Origin: Bacteroidota bacterium
GTDB lineage: Bacteria > Bacteroidota > Bacteroidia > B-17B0 > Aurantibacillaceae
NCBI GenBank assembly: GCA_963169355.1
Contig: CAUJCR010000008.1
Span: 62,001 to 126,000, forward strand
Length of the DNA: 64,000 nt
Reading direction: 5' to 3'
The position numbers were made by a program, and so were the translations under genes. Below the pieces are notes generated by a model. That model did not search any database and was not told the origin of the DNA. It saw only the letters and a list, made by a program, of their open reading frames with translations. The first letter of the stretch is position 1. Every line of letters starts with the position of its first letter. Shown here in pieces: positions 18,111 to 27,449 of this stretch.

Positions 18111-21100
18111 TTAAGCTGCTAATAATTCCAGTTCTAAAATGAGTGCTTCGGCTTCCAGCTCCAATATCCTGATACGCTCTGTTTCTTTATCATTTGGGTC
18201 AGGAGGTAATTCGATTTTCTTTCGGTTACTGAGTTTTATCTCGTCTTTTTTTACAAGGCTTATTTGATTAGGTTGTATAGAAACACTTACACCAAATTTA
18301 TTTTGTAAAATAGTTGCAAAAGCTTCTACATTTTCTTTTGGTAAATAAGCAGCCATTTTATCTGATGACTTTTCAAACAACCCTTTTTCGACTAAAGCCA
18401 TTAAATCTCTATCGGTGTATATATCCCCACCACGAGAACGAGCCAAAGGCACAATCACTCTGTATTTATCTGCTGTACTAAAAAAGGCGATTTCATTGGA
18501 GGCGTATAAAGCAGAGCCATTACTCAATGATTTTAAAATTGGTAAAGCTTTAATGATTGGTACTGTAATAAGTTGCTCTCCTTGTGACTTTGGTTGCCAT
18601 TCTTCAGGCATTAAAATACCTTTCTTAGTATCGCCCTCCATTGTAGTATAGCTTACTAACTTCCCACTTTCTGAACCAAAGGCTTGTAGTAAATTTCCAG
18701 TAATGATGTAGCGGAAACTTCTGTCTTTAGTTCGTTGCTTAATTTCTTGTTCCCATTCATTCAGTAGTTCCTCTTGTTCGGCATCTTTAATATCCATACT
18801 GGCTGCCATGATTTTAGAAATGCCATCATTAAAACTTGCTGGCATAGCAATATACTTGCTACTATTTGCGATTGCAATACGAACTTTAACAGCACTCGGA
18901 GCATAAGGATTTTTCTTTCTCTTGTCAATCATAATACCCAAACTCACCGCCAATACAGTTTCCTGACCGTTGTCAAATGTGAAAACAGGAAACGATAATT
19001 TTCTACCGATTGTAAAAAAGTTCAGAATACGTTGCAAATACTCCTGTTTGTATTTGTAAGTCTTTTGCACCATTTGAACATTTGCCGTATGGGTTGCTCT
19101 TAATTCTTTTTCACGTTCTCGAATAGCGTGTTCATACGCTCCTGAACCAGCCAGTTTTTGAATTTTTTTTTCGTTTGGTATATCCTTAATTAATTTCTCG
19201 TATTTTTCTTCCGATGCTTTTATTTCTTCGCTCAATCGAGTTTCCATTGCGTTGGTAAAATCATCTAACAATTCTCGTTTGTGTTGTTCCGCATATTTAC
19301 CAGCAAGAGCCTCCGATATAAAATTTTCTAATTCGGTTTTTGAAAATGGCTTTTTCAATACGTTGGCTTTGACTTTTTCTAAAATACTATCCTCCCCAAA
19401 AGCACTCTCACCACCTTTACCCATTTTAATAATACTGGCTTCAACGGTTTCTGTTTTAAGGTCTAAGGCTTCCACTTCCAAATCATACTCACCGATTTGT
19501 TTAAGATACTCTACATAGTCATTGTAACGCTCAGTAATATCAGAATAGAACTCTGCTTGTTTTTGTGTTGATAAAACTGCGACACGACCTGATACTTTGT
19601 GCGCAGCATCTTCTAAATTTTCATCGCTCTCACTTCCTTTCTTTTCTAATCCTAAAGGGTCATTCAAAATTTCATTTACTTCTAAATTTTCCATCAAATA
19701 TTCCTTAACCACCTTATCACCGTACTTGTTTAAGAAATCGGGAACATCTAAAATTTTGGTGCTTTGTTTTTGATTCGAGGTTGTATTAGCATCCAATGAT
19801 TTTAATTTCTTTTGTAACATCATCATTAAACGCTTTTCGGCTGGTATTGCAGAAATCACATAATCATAAATCGGTTTCAAGATTTGCCCGGTACGGTTAA
19901 TGCGCCCACGTTTTTGAACCTCTGTATTAATATCTAACTCTGCTTGTAAAACAATCATCACACGTTGTTTCACTTGTTCTTTAGGTACTTTTTGCGTAAC
20001 AATGGCATGAGCCGATGCACCTGTACTGCCTGATTGGTTAATCATCAATACATCTACTTCATTGTTATTAAACATTCTGAACGCATCGTTAGTATTTAAT
20101 TTTCTTCTGCTGGTTACTAATCCTTTTGAAGCATCACCATTTAATTGAACATTAAATTTTCTTCCTGTTACTTCGGCAACTGAATAACCAGCATTTTCCA
20201 ATTTTTGAATAATTATATCTATTGGACTGATTGATAAACCTGAACTGATTGTGTTAATCGTTGTGACAATGCGTTGATATTCCATTCGGGCATCTTCGTC
20301 AAATTCAGATAAATCAAAGTGTTTAAAAATAGATTTACCATTAATGTCTTTTTCCGTATAACGCATTACACCGTCCAAACCTTTTCTTAATACGGCAGAG
20401 AAGTTCATATCAATCGTGTCTCCATCGCCAACCAATAAACCCTGTTCGTTTTCCATTTGCTCAATAAAACTTCCCATTGTGGAAGCAAAAGCAATCACAG
20501 GCTTTTTACCCTCTTTTAATCGCTCAATGGCTCTTTCCGCTACTGCCTCCGCTTTAATACTGAATAGCATTTGGTTAATCACGTTGAACACTTTTGAGAA
20601 GTAAGGGACGTTATCTACACCAGCTTGTGATGTTCCCTCCCTGAGTTCAATTTCCTTGCCTTCCGCAACGGCAATTTTATCCAACTCATCTACTCGTTTA
20701 TCAATGTGATTTTTTTGAAAGGCAATTATATCACGTAAGACTTGGGTTACACTATCGGATAAACGCTTGTGTTTTTCCTCGTATGATTCCAATGAAATGT
20801 AATTAACTTCAACTCCTTCAAATGAACGTTCACGGCGTATCATTTGTCCTTCTGCTACTAATTGACTGGCTAAAATTTCCTGTAGGGCAACACCGCCTTT
20901 ACTGATAGCTTCTACCAATTCATCACGAGTTAAGTTAGCTTCGCTGATAGATGTTTTCATTGCATAAATCGGCATATTATCGGGACGTTTGGCAAACGTT
21001 GCAGAAAGAAATACAACTCCTTTTGTTCCACTTACTACACGTTGCATGAACTCTCCTGTATTACTAGAACCGCTTGAGTTATGAGCCTCATCCATGATTA

Positions 21101-22844
21101 ACAAATTACCTTGTGCAATTTGCATTAAGAAATTTGGCTTTTCAGGTTTCTTATCAGGCGAATTAAACTGCGTGTAAGTTCCGACTACAAAATCATAATT
21201 GGCTGGTATTTTCCCTGTACTAAAAATGCTTTGCTGTTCGCTTGGAGCAAGTGCTTGATACACCACATTACCGTCTTCGTCTTTAATATCTGTTTTCGGT
21301 TCTCTTCCATTTATGATGAATGGTTTTAAGTGTGCTGAACCAATGGCTGCTAAATCACGATAGATGTCGGAAAACAAATTGGCTTTCTCGGTAATGAAAA
21401 TTGGTTTCATGCCTTGCTTACAAGCGTAACGTATCATGGCTGCTGCAATACGACCTTTACCAATCCCTGTTTGGTCTCCGATAATCATGCCTTGCCCACG
21501 AGCCTCTACATTGTATATACTCATGGCAACCGCATCAATTTGTTCGGCAGAAAGTGCCTTGCATAAATCATTATGCGAAGCATATCCTAAACGATGCCTT
21601 ACAAAATTATCCATGCTTCCACCAACTTCATTTTTCACTTTGGCTAATGCAGCGTGAGTTTCAAAACCCATTGAATCGGGAACTTGCGTATCTAATACTA
21701 CACAAGCATTAGAGGCTGGGCGGTATGGCATCCCCAATTCATCACCCTCAAAATATTTTAGTAGTTCGTTTGCTTCTCTTTCTAGTTCGTTTATGTCAAT
21801 CATAAAATCTTCGTTATTTGTTATTTCTTCTTCGTCCGTTACGCTCAGTATTCGTTCATACAGTTCATCAAATGATTTTACTACTTTACTGTTTTCCAAA
21901 TTTTTAATCGGGGCTGCGCCATTGGGTTCTTGCTTTCTTCCGCTTATCAAAATCAATCTTACAGGAAAGCCAGTACCTTGTCGGGTGTATAATTTATTAC
22001 CATCAATTTGAATCACTTCCTCAACGAAGTAGTGATGATAGAGGTAATTAAAAAACACTCTATTTTTGCCTTTCTCAATTCTGCCTAATTTATCCCAACG
22101 TGTATGACCTCCTATAATAATGGCAGCCTTTCCGTCATTTGCCATTGTATCTAATGCACGTAACGCCATCAAGTGGTCAAGGTCTTTCATTGGAAAAGTG
22201 CTGAACTCTATCGGTGTATCTAATCTCCCGAAGGGCGGATTTGTGATGACGGCTTGAAATGTGCCTTGTAAATCAATGTATGAAAAAGGAGTTGTAGCAT
22301 CACGATTAAACACATTAGCAAAACCTTGTGTTTTTAAATTACGATTGCGGATATTGTCAATCTCGTTTACGTAAACTCGTTTGGGATTGGCAGCAATCGT
22401 TAATAAACCATTTCCTGCACTTGGTTCAAAAGCATAACCTCCCTTTTTATCCAAATAAGGTAAGCCACAATACACACCCATTAAATAAGCTATCGGTGCT
22501 GGTGTAGAATATTGTTGTAATAAAACGGATTGCGATGTACGATGAGATAAAATCATTTGGTTGTTGTAGAGTTCGACAATCCGTTCAAATTTTTCTCTAA
22601 CTGTTCCGTTACTATGTGCAATTTCTCTTGCGACATTAACGATTGATAATTCCGTTAATTCTTTGATTTCTGTTTTATCATTAATCTTTAATGAGTAAGC
22701 TAAGGCTTCTACACTACGCTTAGTGTGTTTATAGCCCATGCGTAAATCCTTTTGCATAAAGGTTACAAACTCTAAAAAGTTTGGAGCAAGTATCTTTTGC
22801 TCCAAACCCAATAAGGTGTGTATGTCATTTGCTAAATGGTTCAT
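18111..22844 (-). CDS. Methyltransferase-helicase of DarB/strawberry-notch type
   Basis: A 1577-residue fusion. The N-terminal third is an adenine-type DNA methyltransferase: FEPSAGNGLL (139-148) is motif I and NPPF (202-205) is motif IV. Then comes an SF2 helicase of the strawberry-notch class: Walker A GDQTGIGKGR (456-465), DEAH (585-588), FLSATF, and QKRGRINRTGQ near residue 1000. Phage P1 DarB has the same layout and protects injected DNA from restriction. That function, or a role in replication, is possible here. Its ATG overlaps the stop of the preceding fibre-like gene by 1 nt. Confidence 0.85.
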   Translation of the reverse strand: MNHLANDIHTLLGLEQKILAPNFLEFVTFMQKDLRMGYKHTKRSVEALAYSLKINDKTEIKELTELSIVNVAREIAHSNGTVREKFERIVELYNNQMILSHRTSQSVLLQQYSTPAPIAYLMGVYCGLPYLDKKGGYAFEPSAGNGLLTIAANPKRVYVNEIDNIRNRNLKTQGFANVFNRDATTPFSYIDLQGTFQAVITNPPFGRLDTPIEFSTFPMKDLDHLMALRALDTMANDGKAAIIIGGHTRWDKLGRIEKGKNRVFFNYLYHHYFVEEVIQIDGNKLYTRQGTGFPVRLILISGRKQEPNGAAPIKNLENSKVVKSFDELYERILSVTDEEEITNNEDFMIDINELEREANELLKYFEGDELGMPYRPASNACVVLDTQVPDSMGFETHAALAKVKNEVGGSMDNFVRHRLGYASHNDLCKALSAEQIDAVAMSIYNVEARGQGMIIGDQTGIGKGRIAAAMIRYACKQGMKPIFITEKANLFSDIYRDLAAIGSAHLKPFIINGREPKTDIKDEDGNVVYQALAPSEQQSIFSTGKIPANYDFVVGTYTQFNSPDKKPEKPNFLMQIAQGNLLIMDEAHNSSGSSNTGEFMQRVVSGTKGVVFLSATFAKRPDNMPIYAMKTSISEANLTRDELVEAISKGGVALQEILASQLVAEGQMIRRERSFEGVEVNYISLESYEEKHKRLSDSVTQVLRDIIAFQKNHIDKRVDELDKIAVAEGKEIELREGTSQAGVDNVPYFSKVFNVINQMLFSIKAEAVAERAIERLKEGKKPVIAFASTMGSFIEQMENEQGLLVGDGDTIDMNFSAVLRKGLDGVMRYTEKDINGKSIFKHFDLSEFDEDARMEYQRIVTTINTISSGLSISPIDIIIQKLENAGYSVAEVTGRKFNVQLNGDASKGLVTSRRKLNTNDAFRMFNNNEVDVLMINQSGSTGASAHAIVTQKVPKEQVKQRVMIVLQAELDINTEVQKRGRINRTGQILKPIYDYVISAIPAEKRLMMMLQKKLKSLDANTTSNQKQSTKILDVPDFLNKYGDKVVKEYLMENLEVNEILNDPLGLEKKGSESDENLEDAAHKVSGRVAVLSTQKQAEFYSDITERYNDYVEYLKQIGEYDLEVEALDLKTETVEASIIKMGKGGESAFGEDSILEKVKANVLKKPFSKTELENFISEALAGKYAEQHKRELLDDFTNAMETRLSEEIKASEEKYEKLIKDIPNEKKIQKLAGSGAYEHAIREREKELRATHTANVQMVQKTYKYKQEYLQRILNFFTIGRKLSFPVFTFDNGQETVLAVSLGIMIDKRKKNPYAPSAVKVRIAIANSSKYIAMPASFNDGISKIMAASMDIKDAEQEELLNEWEQEIKQRTKDRSFRYIITGNLLQAFGSESGKLVSYTTMEGDTKKGILMPEEWQPKSQGEQLITVPIIKALPILKSLSNGSALYASNEIAFFSTADKYRVIVPLARSRGGDIYTDRDLMALVEKGLFEKSSDKMAAYLPKENVEAFATILQNKFGVSVSIQPNQISLVKKDEIKLSNRKKIELPPDPNDKETERIRILELEAEALILELELLAA

Positions 22845-23365
22845 TAGGCTGCAAGAAACTTTAGGGTTAATGTTGCTCCACGTAAATACACGAACTTAGA
22901 AGATGAACCACTTACTCTGCGTATGGCAAATGAATACGCGTTACCAGCCTCTACGTTAAATACGTTGCTGCTTAGTGTTATATAACTTGAATTAGAAAAT
23001 GAAAGTGTAGAACCTGCAACAATGCTATTTGCAGCGACATCAACTAAGCATAATTCGCCTGTTAGTCCTGCATCAACCATAACATTAGCAAAGTATTGAG
23101 CTTTTATGCTTGAGCTTCTACTCGGAAAGAAATTACCGTTTAAAGGTAACGCCAAAACATTTGTATTAACGACTAATAAAGCACTCTTTGTACTAAAAAC
23201 AGATGGTAACACCAGCGGTAAGCTGGTGTTACAAAATACATCTGAACTAGCAAGTGATTTTGGCGTTACAATGTGTTTATCGCTTGTGCCAGCGTTTACA
23301 TCTAAACCTGTGGTGTTAGCGAACGAATACAATTTGCCTGTCAATAAGTCCAAAAATCGTCCCAT
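22844..23365 (-). CDS. Fibre-like virion protein
   Basis: 173 residues, almost all short beta strands with Ser/Asn/Gly turns. The N-terminal stretch TGLDVNAGTSDKHIVTPKSL is very like the 'T-D-x-x-VTP-x-L' motif that recurs in phage tail fibres and spikes. The rest would be a receptor-binding or trimerising sandwich (LSFSNSSYITLSSNVFNVEAG, KFVYLRGATLTLKFLAA). An 11-bp perfect hairpin sits inside the reading frame at 23206-23232. It is coupled to the helicase gene and follows another virion-like gene. Confidence 0.6.
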   Translation of the reverse strand: MGRFLDLLTGKLYSFANTTGLDVNAGTSDKHIVTPKSLASSDVFCNTSLPLVLPSVFSTKSALLVVNTNVLALPLNGNFFPSRSSSIKAQYFANVMVDAGLTGELCLVDVAANSIVAGSTLSFSNSSYITLSSNVFNVEAGNAYSFAIRRVSGSSSKFVYLRGATLTLKFLAA

Positions 23366-23366
23366 G

Positions 23367-23927
23367 TTATGCGTAGATTAAAGTTGCTCTATCGTTCCAC
23401 ACATTGTCAAAGTTCTTATTGCCATCAGCCCATTGATAAGAACATACTTCCGCATTGATACTTACACGTTGTATCGCCCAAACTGCATCCGCTCCATTTG
23501 CTGCTGGTGAAGCAAAGCCCTTATAGATAACATTCGGATTGCTCTCATCTACCATTACTGGCTCAAAGAATATTTTGTTATCCAATGAGCTTACTGCATT
23601 TTTAATGCTATCTGCTGTTGAGCTAAGTGCCGATAACTTTTCGATTTCAATAATTTGTTTTGCTTCGGTTGCAGTTCCAGCAGTTACATTAGCTGCTAAA
23701 AATTCATTGATAGCTTCTTTCAACGCTTCTGCATCGGCAGTTACAGGTGCAGTAACATCGGCAAAAGGAATAAATACATTGTATAATGCTCCTTTTCCAA
23801 TATCAATTTTTACGATGTTGCTTTTTACAACTACTATTTCTAGTATTTGATTTTTCATAATATTGCGAACTTGCGCTCCATTAACTATTTTAATACTTGC
23901 TCCGTTATTTGTGATTTGAATTGCCAT
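23367..23927 (-). CDS. Virion-like structural protein
   Basis: 186 residues with a beta-rich N-terminus, a helical middle (ADAEALKEAINEFLAANVTAG) and a C-terminal part VIYKGFASPAANGADAVWAIQRVS ... WADGNKNFDNVWNDRATLIY. I associate this type of C-terminal part with phage structural proteins in Bacteroidota, but cannot confirm it here. No signal peptide. It lies 1 bp before the fibre-like gene. The exact place in a particle is unknown. Confidence 0.55.
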   Translation of the reverse strand: MAIQITNNGASIKIVNGAQVRNIMKNQILEIVVVKSNIVKIDIGKGALYNVFIPFADVTAPVTADAEALKEAINEFLAANVTAGTATEAKQIIEIEKLSALSSTADSIKNAVSSLDNKIFFEPVMVDESNPNVIYKGFASPAANGADAVWAIQRVSINAEVCSYQWADGNKNFDNVWNDRATLIYA

Positions 23928-23947
23928 TTTTCTTTTTCTTTTAAATT

Positions 23948-24328
23948 TTAACTATGCCATTCTTCCATTTTGTCCCAATCAATAGCCTTAACCAATTCCT
24001 CCATGCTTTTATACCATTCGGAATCTCTGCCAAAACCTATTATTTTAATTGAGCCTTTTCTTTTTTCTAATCCCTTTACTAAGATTTGACTATATTGAGC
24101 ACCCATCCAATTAAAGGGCTTCTTAAATGTTAGAATATTGCCTTCTTTTTTTATTGTTTTTACTCTTTTTTCAAAGGTGTCATATTTCAAATAGGATGAA
24201 ACGCTTATCGGGAAATAGTATTTAATTGTCATTCCATGTACTTCATAAATCCCACCTCTTTCTGAAATTGTCTTTATCTGTTTTTGCAGAGGGTCTTTAT
24301 TTGTATGTGTTTTACTAAATACTTTCAT
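23948..24328 (-). CDS. Unknown basic protein, 126 residues
   Basis: Not recognised. Lys-rich and probably a small beta fold (GGIYEVHGMTIKYYFPISVSSYLKYD, NILTFKKPFNWMGAQYSQILVKGLEKRKGS). No signal or membrane segment. It lies between virion-like and lysis-like genes in the same leftward series. Confidence 0.7.
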   Translation of the reverse strand: MKVFSKTHTNKDPLQKQIKTISERGGIYEVHGMTIKYYFPISVSSYLKYDTFEKRVKTIKKEGNILTFKKPFNWMGAQYSQILVKGLEKRKGSIKIIGFGRDSEWYKSMEELVKAIDWDKMEEWHS

Positions 24329-24334
24329 GTCCGA

Positions 24335-24514
24335 TTATTTTTCTTCATCGTCTTTTTTAATAACTGCCTTAGTAATCATTTCACCGACCCACGCTCCAAT
24401 AAACCCTCCAATCATTACATACGGAACGACATCTTTTTCATGTGATTTTCCATAGTAGTAAGAGGCTAATGAACCAATGAGTGTGAACGTTGATACCAAT
24501 GTTTTTTCTGTCAT
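24335..24514 (-). CDS. 59-residue membrane protein, holin-like
   Basis: A small gene that fills the gap between its neighbours with 3-6 bp spacing. The protein has two hydrophobic stretches (STFTLIGSLASYYYG; VVPYVMIGGFIGAWVGEMI) and a charged C-terminus KKDDEEK. Size, topology and its place beside lysis genes suggest a holin or antiholin, but holins share no sequence signature. Confidence 0.65.
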   Translation of the reverse strand: MTEKTLVSTFTLIGSLASYYYGKSHEKDVVPYVMIGGFIGAWVGEMITKAVIKKDDEEK

Positions 24515-24517
24515 ACT

Positions 24518-25162
24518 TTATTTTAAGGTTTGTTTAATTAATAATGCTCCCGAAAAACCTGATAACAATATCATTGCACCAGCACATAGTTTTGATTTTA
24601 AAACCGCTTTGCGTTGAACTTTATAAGCTGTATTCAATTCTTCACTTAATCTTTGTTCTCGCAGCTCATTTAACTTCATCACATCTTTTAAATTAACTAT
24701 CTCGCTATTTTTTAATCTGATGATACTATCCTGTTTAATACTTACCAATTCAAGTGTTTGTATTGTTTCTCTGCATATCGAATCAGTTTCCTGATAAGCA
24801 GCCATGTATTCATAAGTGATTGCTTTAATGCTATCCACAGGAATCATACTACTGTCCGAATTTTGAAACTGCTCAGTTATTTTACTTTCTAGTTGTGTTG
24901 CTTGAAATCTTAAAACTGCAATGGTTCGTTTGTTTCCTTTAACAATAGTTTTTAAACTATCTTTACTATCGCTTAACGATTTAATTTGATTGTGATAACT
25001 CGTTTCCAGTTCGCTTACTTTGTCTTGGTACGCTTTGTAAAAACTACTATCAATTGGTATTTGTTCAGGTTTGTTGGGTTGGTTTAACTGACAGGTTCCA
25101 ACCATAAATACTAAGGCAAAAATGCCGAATGCGATTCCAAAATTTCTTAATACGTTTTTCAT
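24518..25162 (-). CDS. Spanin-like coiled-coil protein
   Basis: 214 residues. The open frame runs upstream to a TTG, but the ATG at 25162 starts a clear export signal ending in VGTC (Cys24), a weak lipobox. About 150 residues of coiled coil follow (heptads with Leu/Ile, IKSLSDSKDSLKTIV, IRLKNSEIVNLKDVMKL). The C-terminus is a membrane helix (CAGAMILLSGFSGALLI). N-terminal lipid anchor, coiled coil and C-terminal inner-membrane helix is the plan of unimolecular spanins, which fuse the two membranes at phage lysis. Thr at -1 is unusual for a lipobox, so the anchor is uncertain. Confidence 0.55.
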   Translation of the reverse strand: MKNVLRNFGIAFGIFALVFMVGTCQLNQPNKPEQIPIDSSFYKAYQDKVSELETSYHNQIKSLSDSKDSLKTIVKGNKRTIAVLRFQATQLESKITEQFQNSDSSMIPVDSIKAITYEYMAAYQETDSICRETIQTLELVSIKQDSIIRLKNSEIVNLKDVMKLNELREQRLSEELNTAYKVQRKAVLKSKLCAGAMILLSGFSGALLIKQTLK

Positions 25163-25184
25163 AAATGATATTTTAAATTGTTTT

Positions 25185-25409
25185 TTACTCGTTTGATTTA
25201 TGTTTTTCGATGCTATAACCGAAGCATCCAGCGGCAATTAAACTCACAATAGAATAGAACATATACTCAGGTGTTGTAGAGTTAAACAGGATTTGAGCAA
25301 ACCAGCTAATCACTACTAACACTAAGCAAACTGCAATTACAAATTCTCTTAAACTGTAATTGTTTGTTTTATCTTTTAAGAGTTCTTTGAGGTAATTAAG
25401 AATGTTCAT
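25185..25409 (-). CDS. 74-residue two-helix membrane protein, holin-like
   Basis: A basic N-terminus (YLKELLKDKTNN) precedes two membrane helices (about 22-42 and 50-66) and a charged tail IEKHKSNE. It overlaps the glucosaminidase gene by 14 bp, so the two are co-translated. This is the best holin candidate in the cluster, on topology and position only. Confidence 0.65.
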   Translation of the reverse strand: MNILNYLKELLKDKTNNYSLREFVIAVCLVLVVISWFAQILFNSTTPEYMFYSIVSLIAAGCFGYSIEKHKSNE

Positions 25410-26001
25410 TTTTTTTAGGTTTTATTGTTTCCATGATTTCATGTCTAAAAGCATAAGCGGTAGCAGCCAATACAACTGCACTTCCCAGTACATACCAAAT
25501 TGTAAAATCTGCATTTGGTTTTTTATTATCCAACTCTGTTAATCTGTATGCACTTATTAAACCTCTCAGAGCCTTGCTGTAATTTGGGCTTTCAGAATAT
25601 CCTGCTCGTTGTAATGCCTCTGTTTGTAGTTCAGGTGTTTTGGCAGCAAATACACCATAGGCTTTATAGCGAGAATTGACGATTAAAAAATTGGTGTGGT
25701 CTTTTAAACTATCCAACGCTGATGGATAAACCCTGAAGTAACTTACAGGCTTTCCGTCTCGTGGAGTTGATAAAGCGACTTTCTTTCCTTTCCATCGTCT
25801 GTCTGCTTTAATTCCGAAATAATTATTTGCTTTTCTTACCGCTAATCCTTTACCTATTCCAAACTTTCCGTTGGCATCTCTACCGCTACTTTCTATAATC
25901 ATTTGAGCCATTTTTACAGAAGGAAAGAGGCTGGTGTTTTGCACGCTGCGAATAACGTCGGCTGCATTTCGTTTAATAAATTCCTCTACTTCTTTGCTCA
26001 T
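25396..26001 (-). CDS. Membrane-anchored glucosaminidase (GH73-like)
   Basis: Peptidoglycan hydrolase cutting the glycan chain. The N-terminal 150 residues match the FlgJ/GH73 fold: SVKMAQMIIESSG with the catalytic Glu37, then NNYFGIKADRRWKGKKV and SALDSLKDHTNFLI. A C-terminal membrane helix (about 163-181) is an addition: the enzyme would be anchored in a membrane or virion membrane rather than free. It sits next to the amidase and holin-like genes. It may serve lysis, entry, or both. Confidence 0.88.
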   Translation of the reverse strand: MSKEVEEFIKRNAADVIRSVQNTSLFPSVKMAQMIIESSGRDANGKFGIGKGLAVRKANNYFGIKADRRWKGKKVALSTPRDGKPVSYFRVYPSALDSLKDHTNFLIVNSRYKAYGVFAAKTPELQTEALQRAGYSESPNYSKALRGLISAYRLTELDNKKPNADFTIWYVLGSAVVLAATAYAFRHEIMETIKPKKNEHS

Positions 26002-26022
26002 TTGATTATTTTCTTTTGGGCT

Positions 26023-26466
26023 TTATGCTGCGTTATCTAAATCAGGTGTGTAATTGGCTAACCATGTTTTTACATCAAAACTCGGACAAGCTTTATGCAC
26101 GTTCGGAAAATCTCTATGACCAAGAGGCTTGGCTCCCTTGTATCTCTCCGTTAGTTCAACTATTAAATCGAACATGGAATTTTCCTGAGAGCGTGTACGA
26201 GTGTCTTTTGGTTTACCAGCTTTGTCAATCCCTCCGATATATGCTACATTAATACTTGCGCTGTTATGGGCATACACACCGTTACTATTTTTACTTTCAT
26301 CTAAAAGTTGAATAATTTCACCATCCGCTTTGATGATATAGTGATAGCCAACAGTATCACCCCAGCCACGTTTTTCTTTCCAATAACGTTTGATACTTTC
26401 AATCGTTGTATTGCTTGGAGTTGCTGAGCAATGGATAACGATGTATTTGATATTTCTTTTACTCAT
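26023..26466 (-). CDS. N-acetylmuramoyl-L-alanine amidase
   Basis: Zinc amidase of the T7-lysozyme type that cuts between the glycan and the peptide. Zinc ligands His12, His117 and Cys127 are in place (YIVIHCSATP, PLGHRDFP, KACPSFDV), with GYHYIIKADGEI between them. 147 residues, no signal peptide, so export needs a holin. Adjacent to the glucosaminidase gene. Confidence 0.94.
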   Translation of the reverse strand: MSKRNIKYIVIHCSATPSNTTIESIKRYWKEKRGWGDTVGYHYIIKADGEIIQLLDESKNSNGVYAHNSASINVAYIGGIDKAGKPKDTRTRSQENSMFDLIVELTERYKGAKPLGHRDFPNVHKACPSFDVKTWLANYTPDLDNAA

Positions 26467-26491
26467 TGTTTTGTCTGTTTTACTGTTTTAA

Positions 26492-27448
26492 TTAATTGTA
26501 CTTTTTGACGTGTTGGGTTTCTACTAGAAAGTAGTGTTCATCATTTCGGAACAGAGTGTATGCGCCACGATTGGTAATGTATTTTCCAAGTACCATATTT
26601 GCTGGAACACCTACCGATGTTTTTGGATTTTTCCAAACTCTTGTTGACTGAATAGTAATAATTTGAGTTGAGTTATCAATTCCATTTAATGACCACTTGT
26701 TTCCGTCATACTTCAAACCCATATTTGAAAAGGCTAAGCGAATGACATCTTTTTGTTTTGCATCCGAAAAACTGTTTAGCATACCATTGACCAGCGTTTG
26801 TCTTACTGAACCGATGCGATAGTTTACAAACACATCACTTACTGCTTTGTAATCATCTGTATTGCGAAGTGTTTTTAACTGACTGATAGCTTTATTAAAA
26901 TCTTTCGTTACAGCTGCCATGTATAAGTTTTTAGCAACGGTTGCATAATCAGGACTTGCGCCCTTCACGAATAGGTTGTATGTTGTTTCGGTTACACTTT
27001 CTCCCAGTCCAAGTTTTTTCAAGGCTGCTGACATCTCAGAACCAAAGTCCCCGTCAGCTCCGTACTTAGGTAAAATGGTTTTACCGTACTTAGCTATCAG
27101 AGCTTCCTGAAATGCTTTCACTAATGCTCCTTTACTTCCTTTTGTTAGGGGAAAGTTTGTTGTTTCCTTTACTTCGCTTGATTGTTTTGGGGCTTGATAC
27201 TTTGGTGGTGGCGGTGCTGATTCGCTGGAGGTATCATTAGTTGTATCGGGAATTTCATTACTGGATTGTTTATGTTTCTTCCAATACTGAAAACAAAAAT
27301 AACTCAATGCTCCTGTGGCCGCAACTCCTAACCCTATTAACGCCCATTTTGTTGCGCTGCTTTTTTTAGGTTGTGCAACAGCTTTACTTTGAGGCAAGCC
27401 ATTCAGCCCCTTTCCTTTTTTCGTTCTATGTTTATTTCTCTTGCTCAT
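26492..27448 (-). CDS. Membrane protein with peptidoglycan-binding domain
   Basis: 318 residues. A basic N-terminus contains KGLNGLPQ (13-20), an example of the recurring LNG motif. A membrane helix (35-53), a Pro/Ser-rich linker and a PG_binding_1-type domain (about 99-160: GSKGALVKAFQEALI, YGADGDFGSEM) follow. The C-terminal third is a small beta domain (STRVWKNPKTSVGVPANMVLG), SH3-like in look. It could hold the particle or lysis complex on the cell wall. Confidence 0.72.
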   Translation of the reverse strand: MSKRNKHRTKKGKGLNGLPQSKAVAQPKKSSATKWALIGLGVAATGALSYFCFQYWKKHKQSSNEIPDTTNDTSSESAPPPPKYQAPKQSSEVKETTNFPLTKGSKGALVKAFQEALIAKYGKTILPKYGADGDFGSEMSAALKKLGLGESVTETTYNLFVKGASPDYATVAKNLYMAAVTKDFNKAISQLKTLRNTDDYKAVSDVFVNYRIGSVRQTLVNGMLNSFSDAKQKDVIRLAFSNMGLKYDGNKWSLNGIDNSTQIITIQSTRVWKNPKTSVGVPANMVLGKYITNRGAYTLFRNDEHYFLVETQHVKKYN

Positions 27449-27449
27449 C

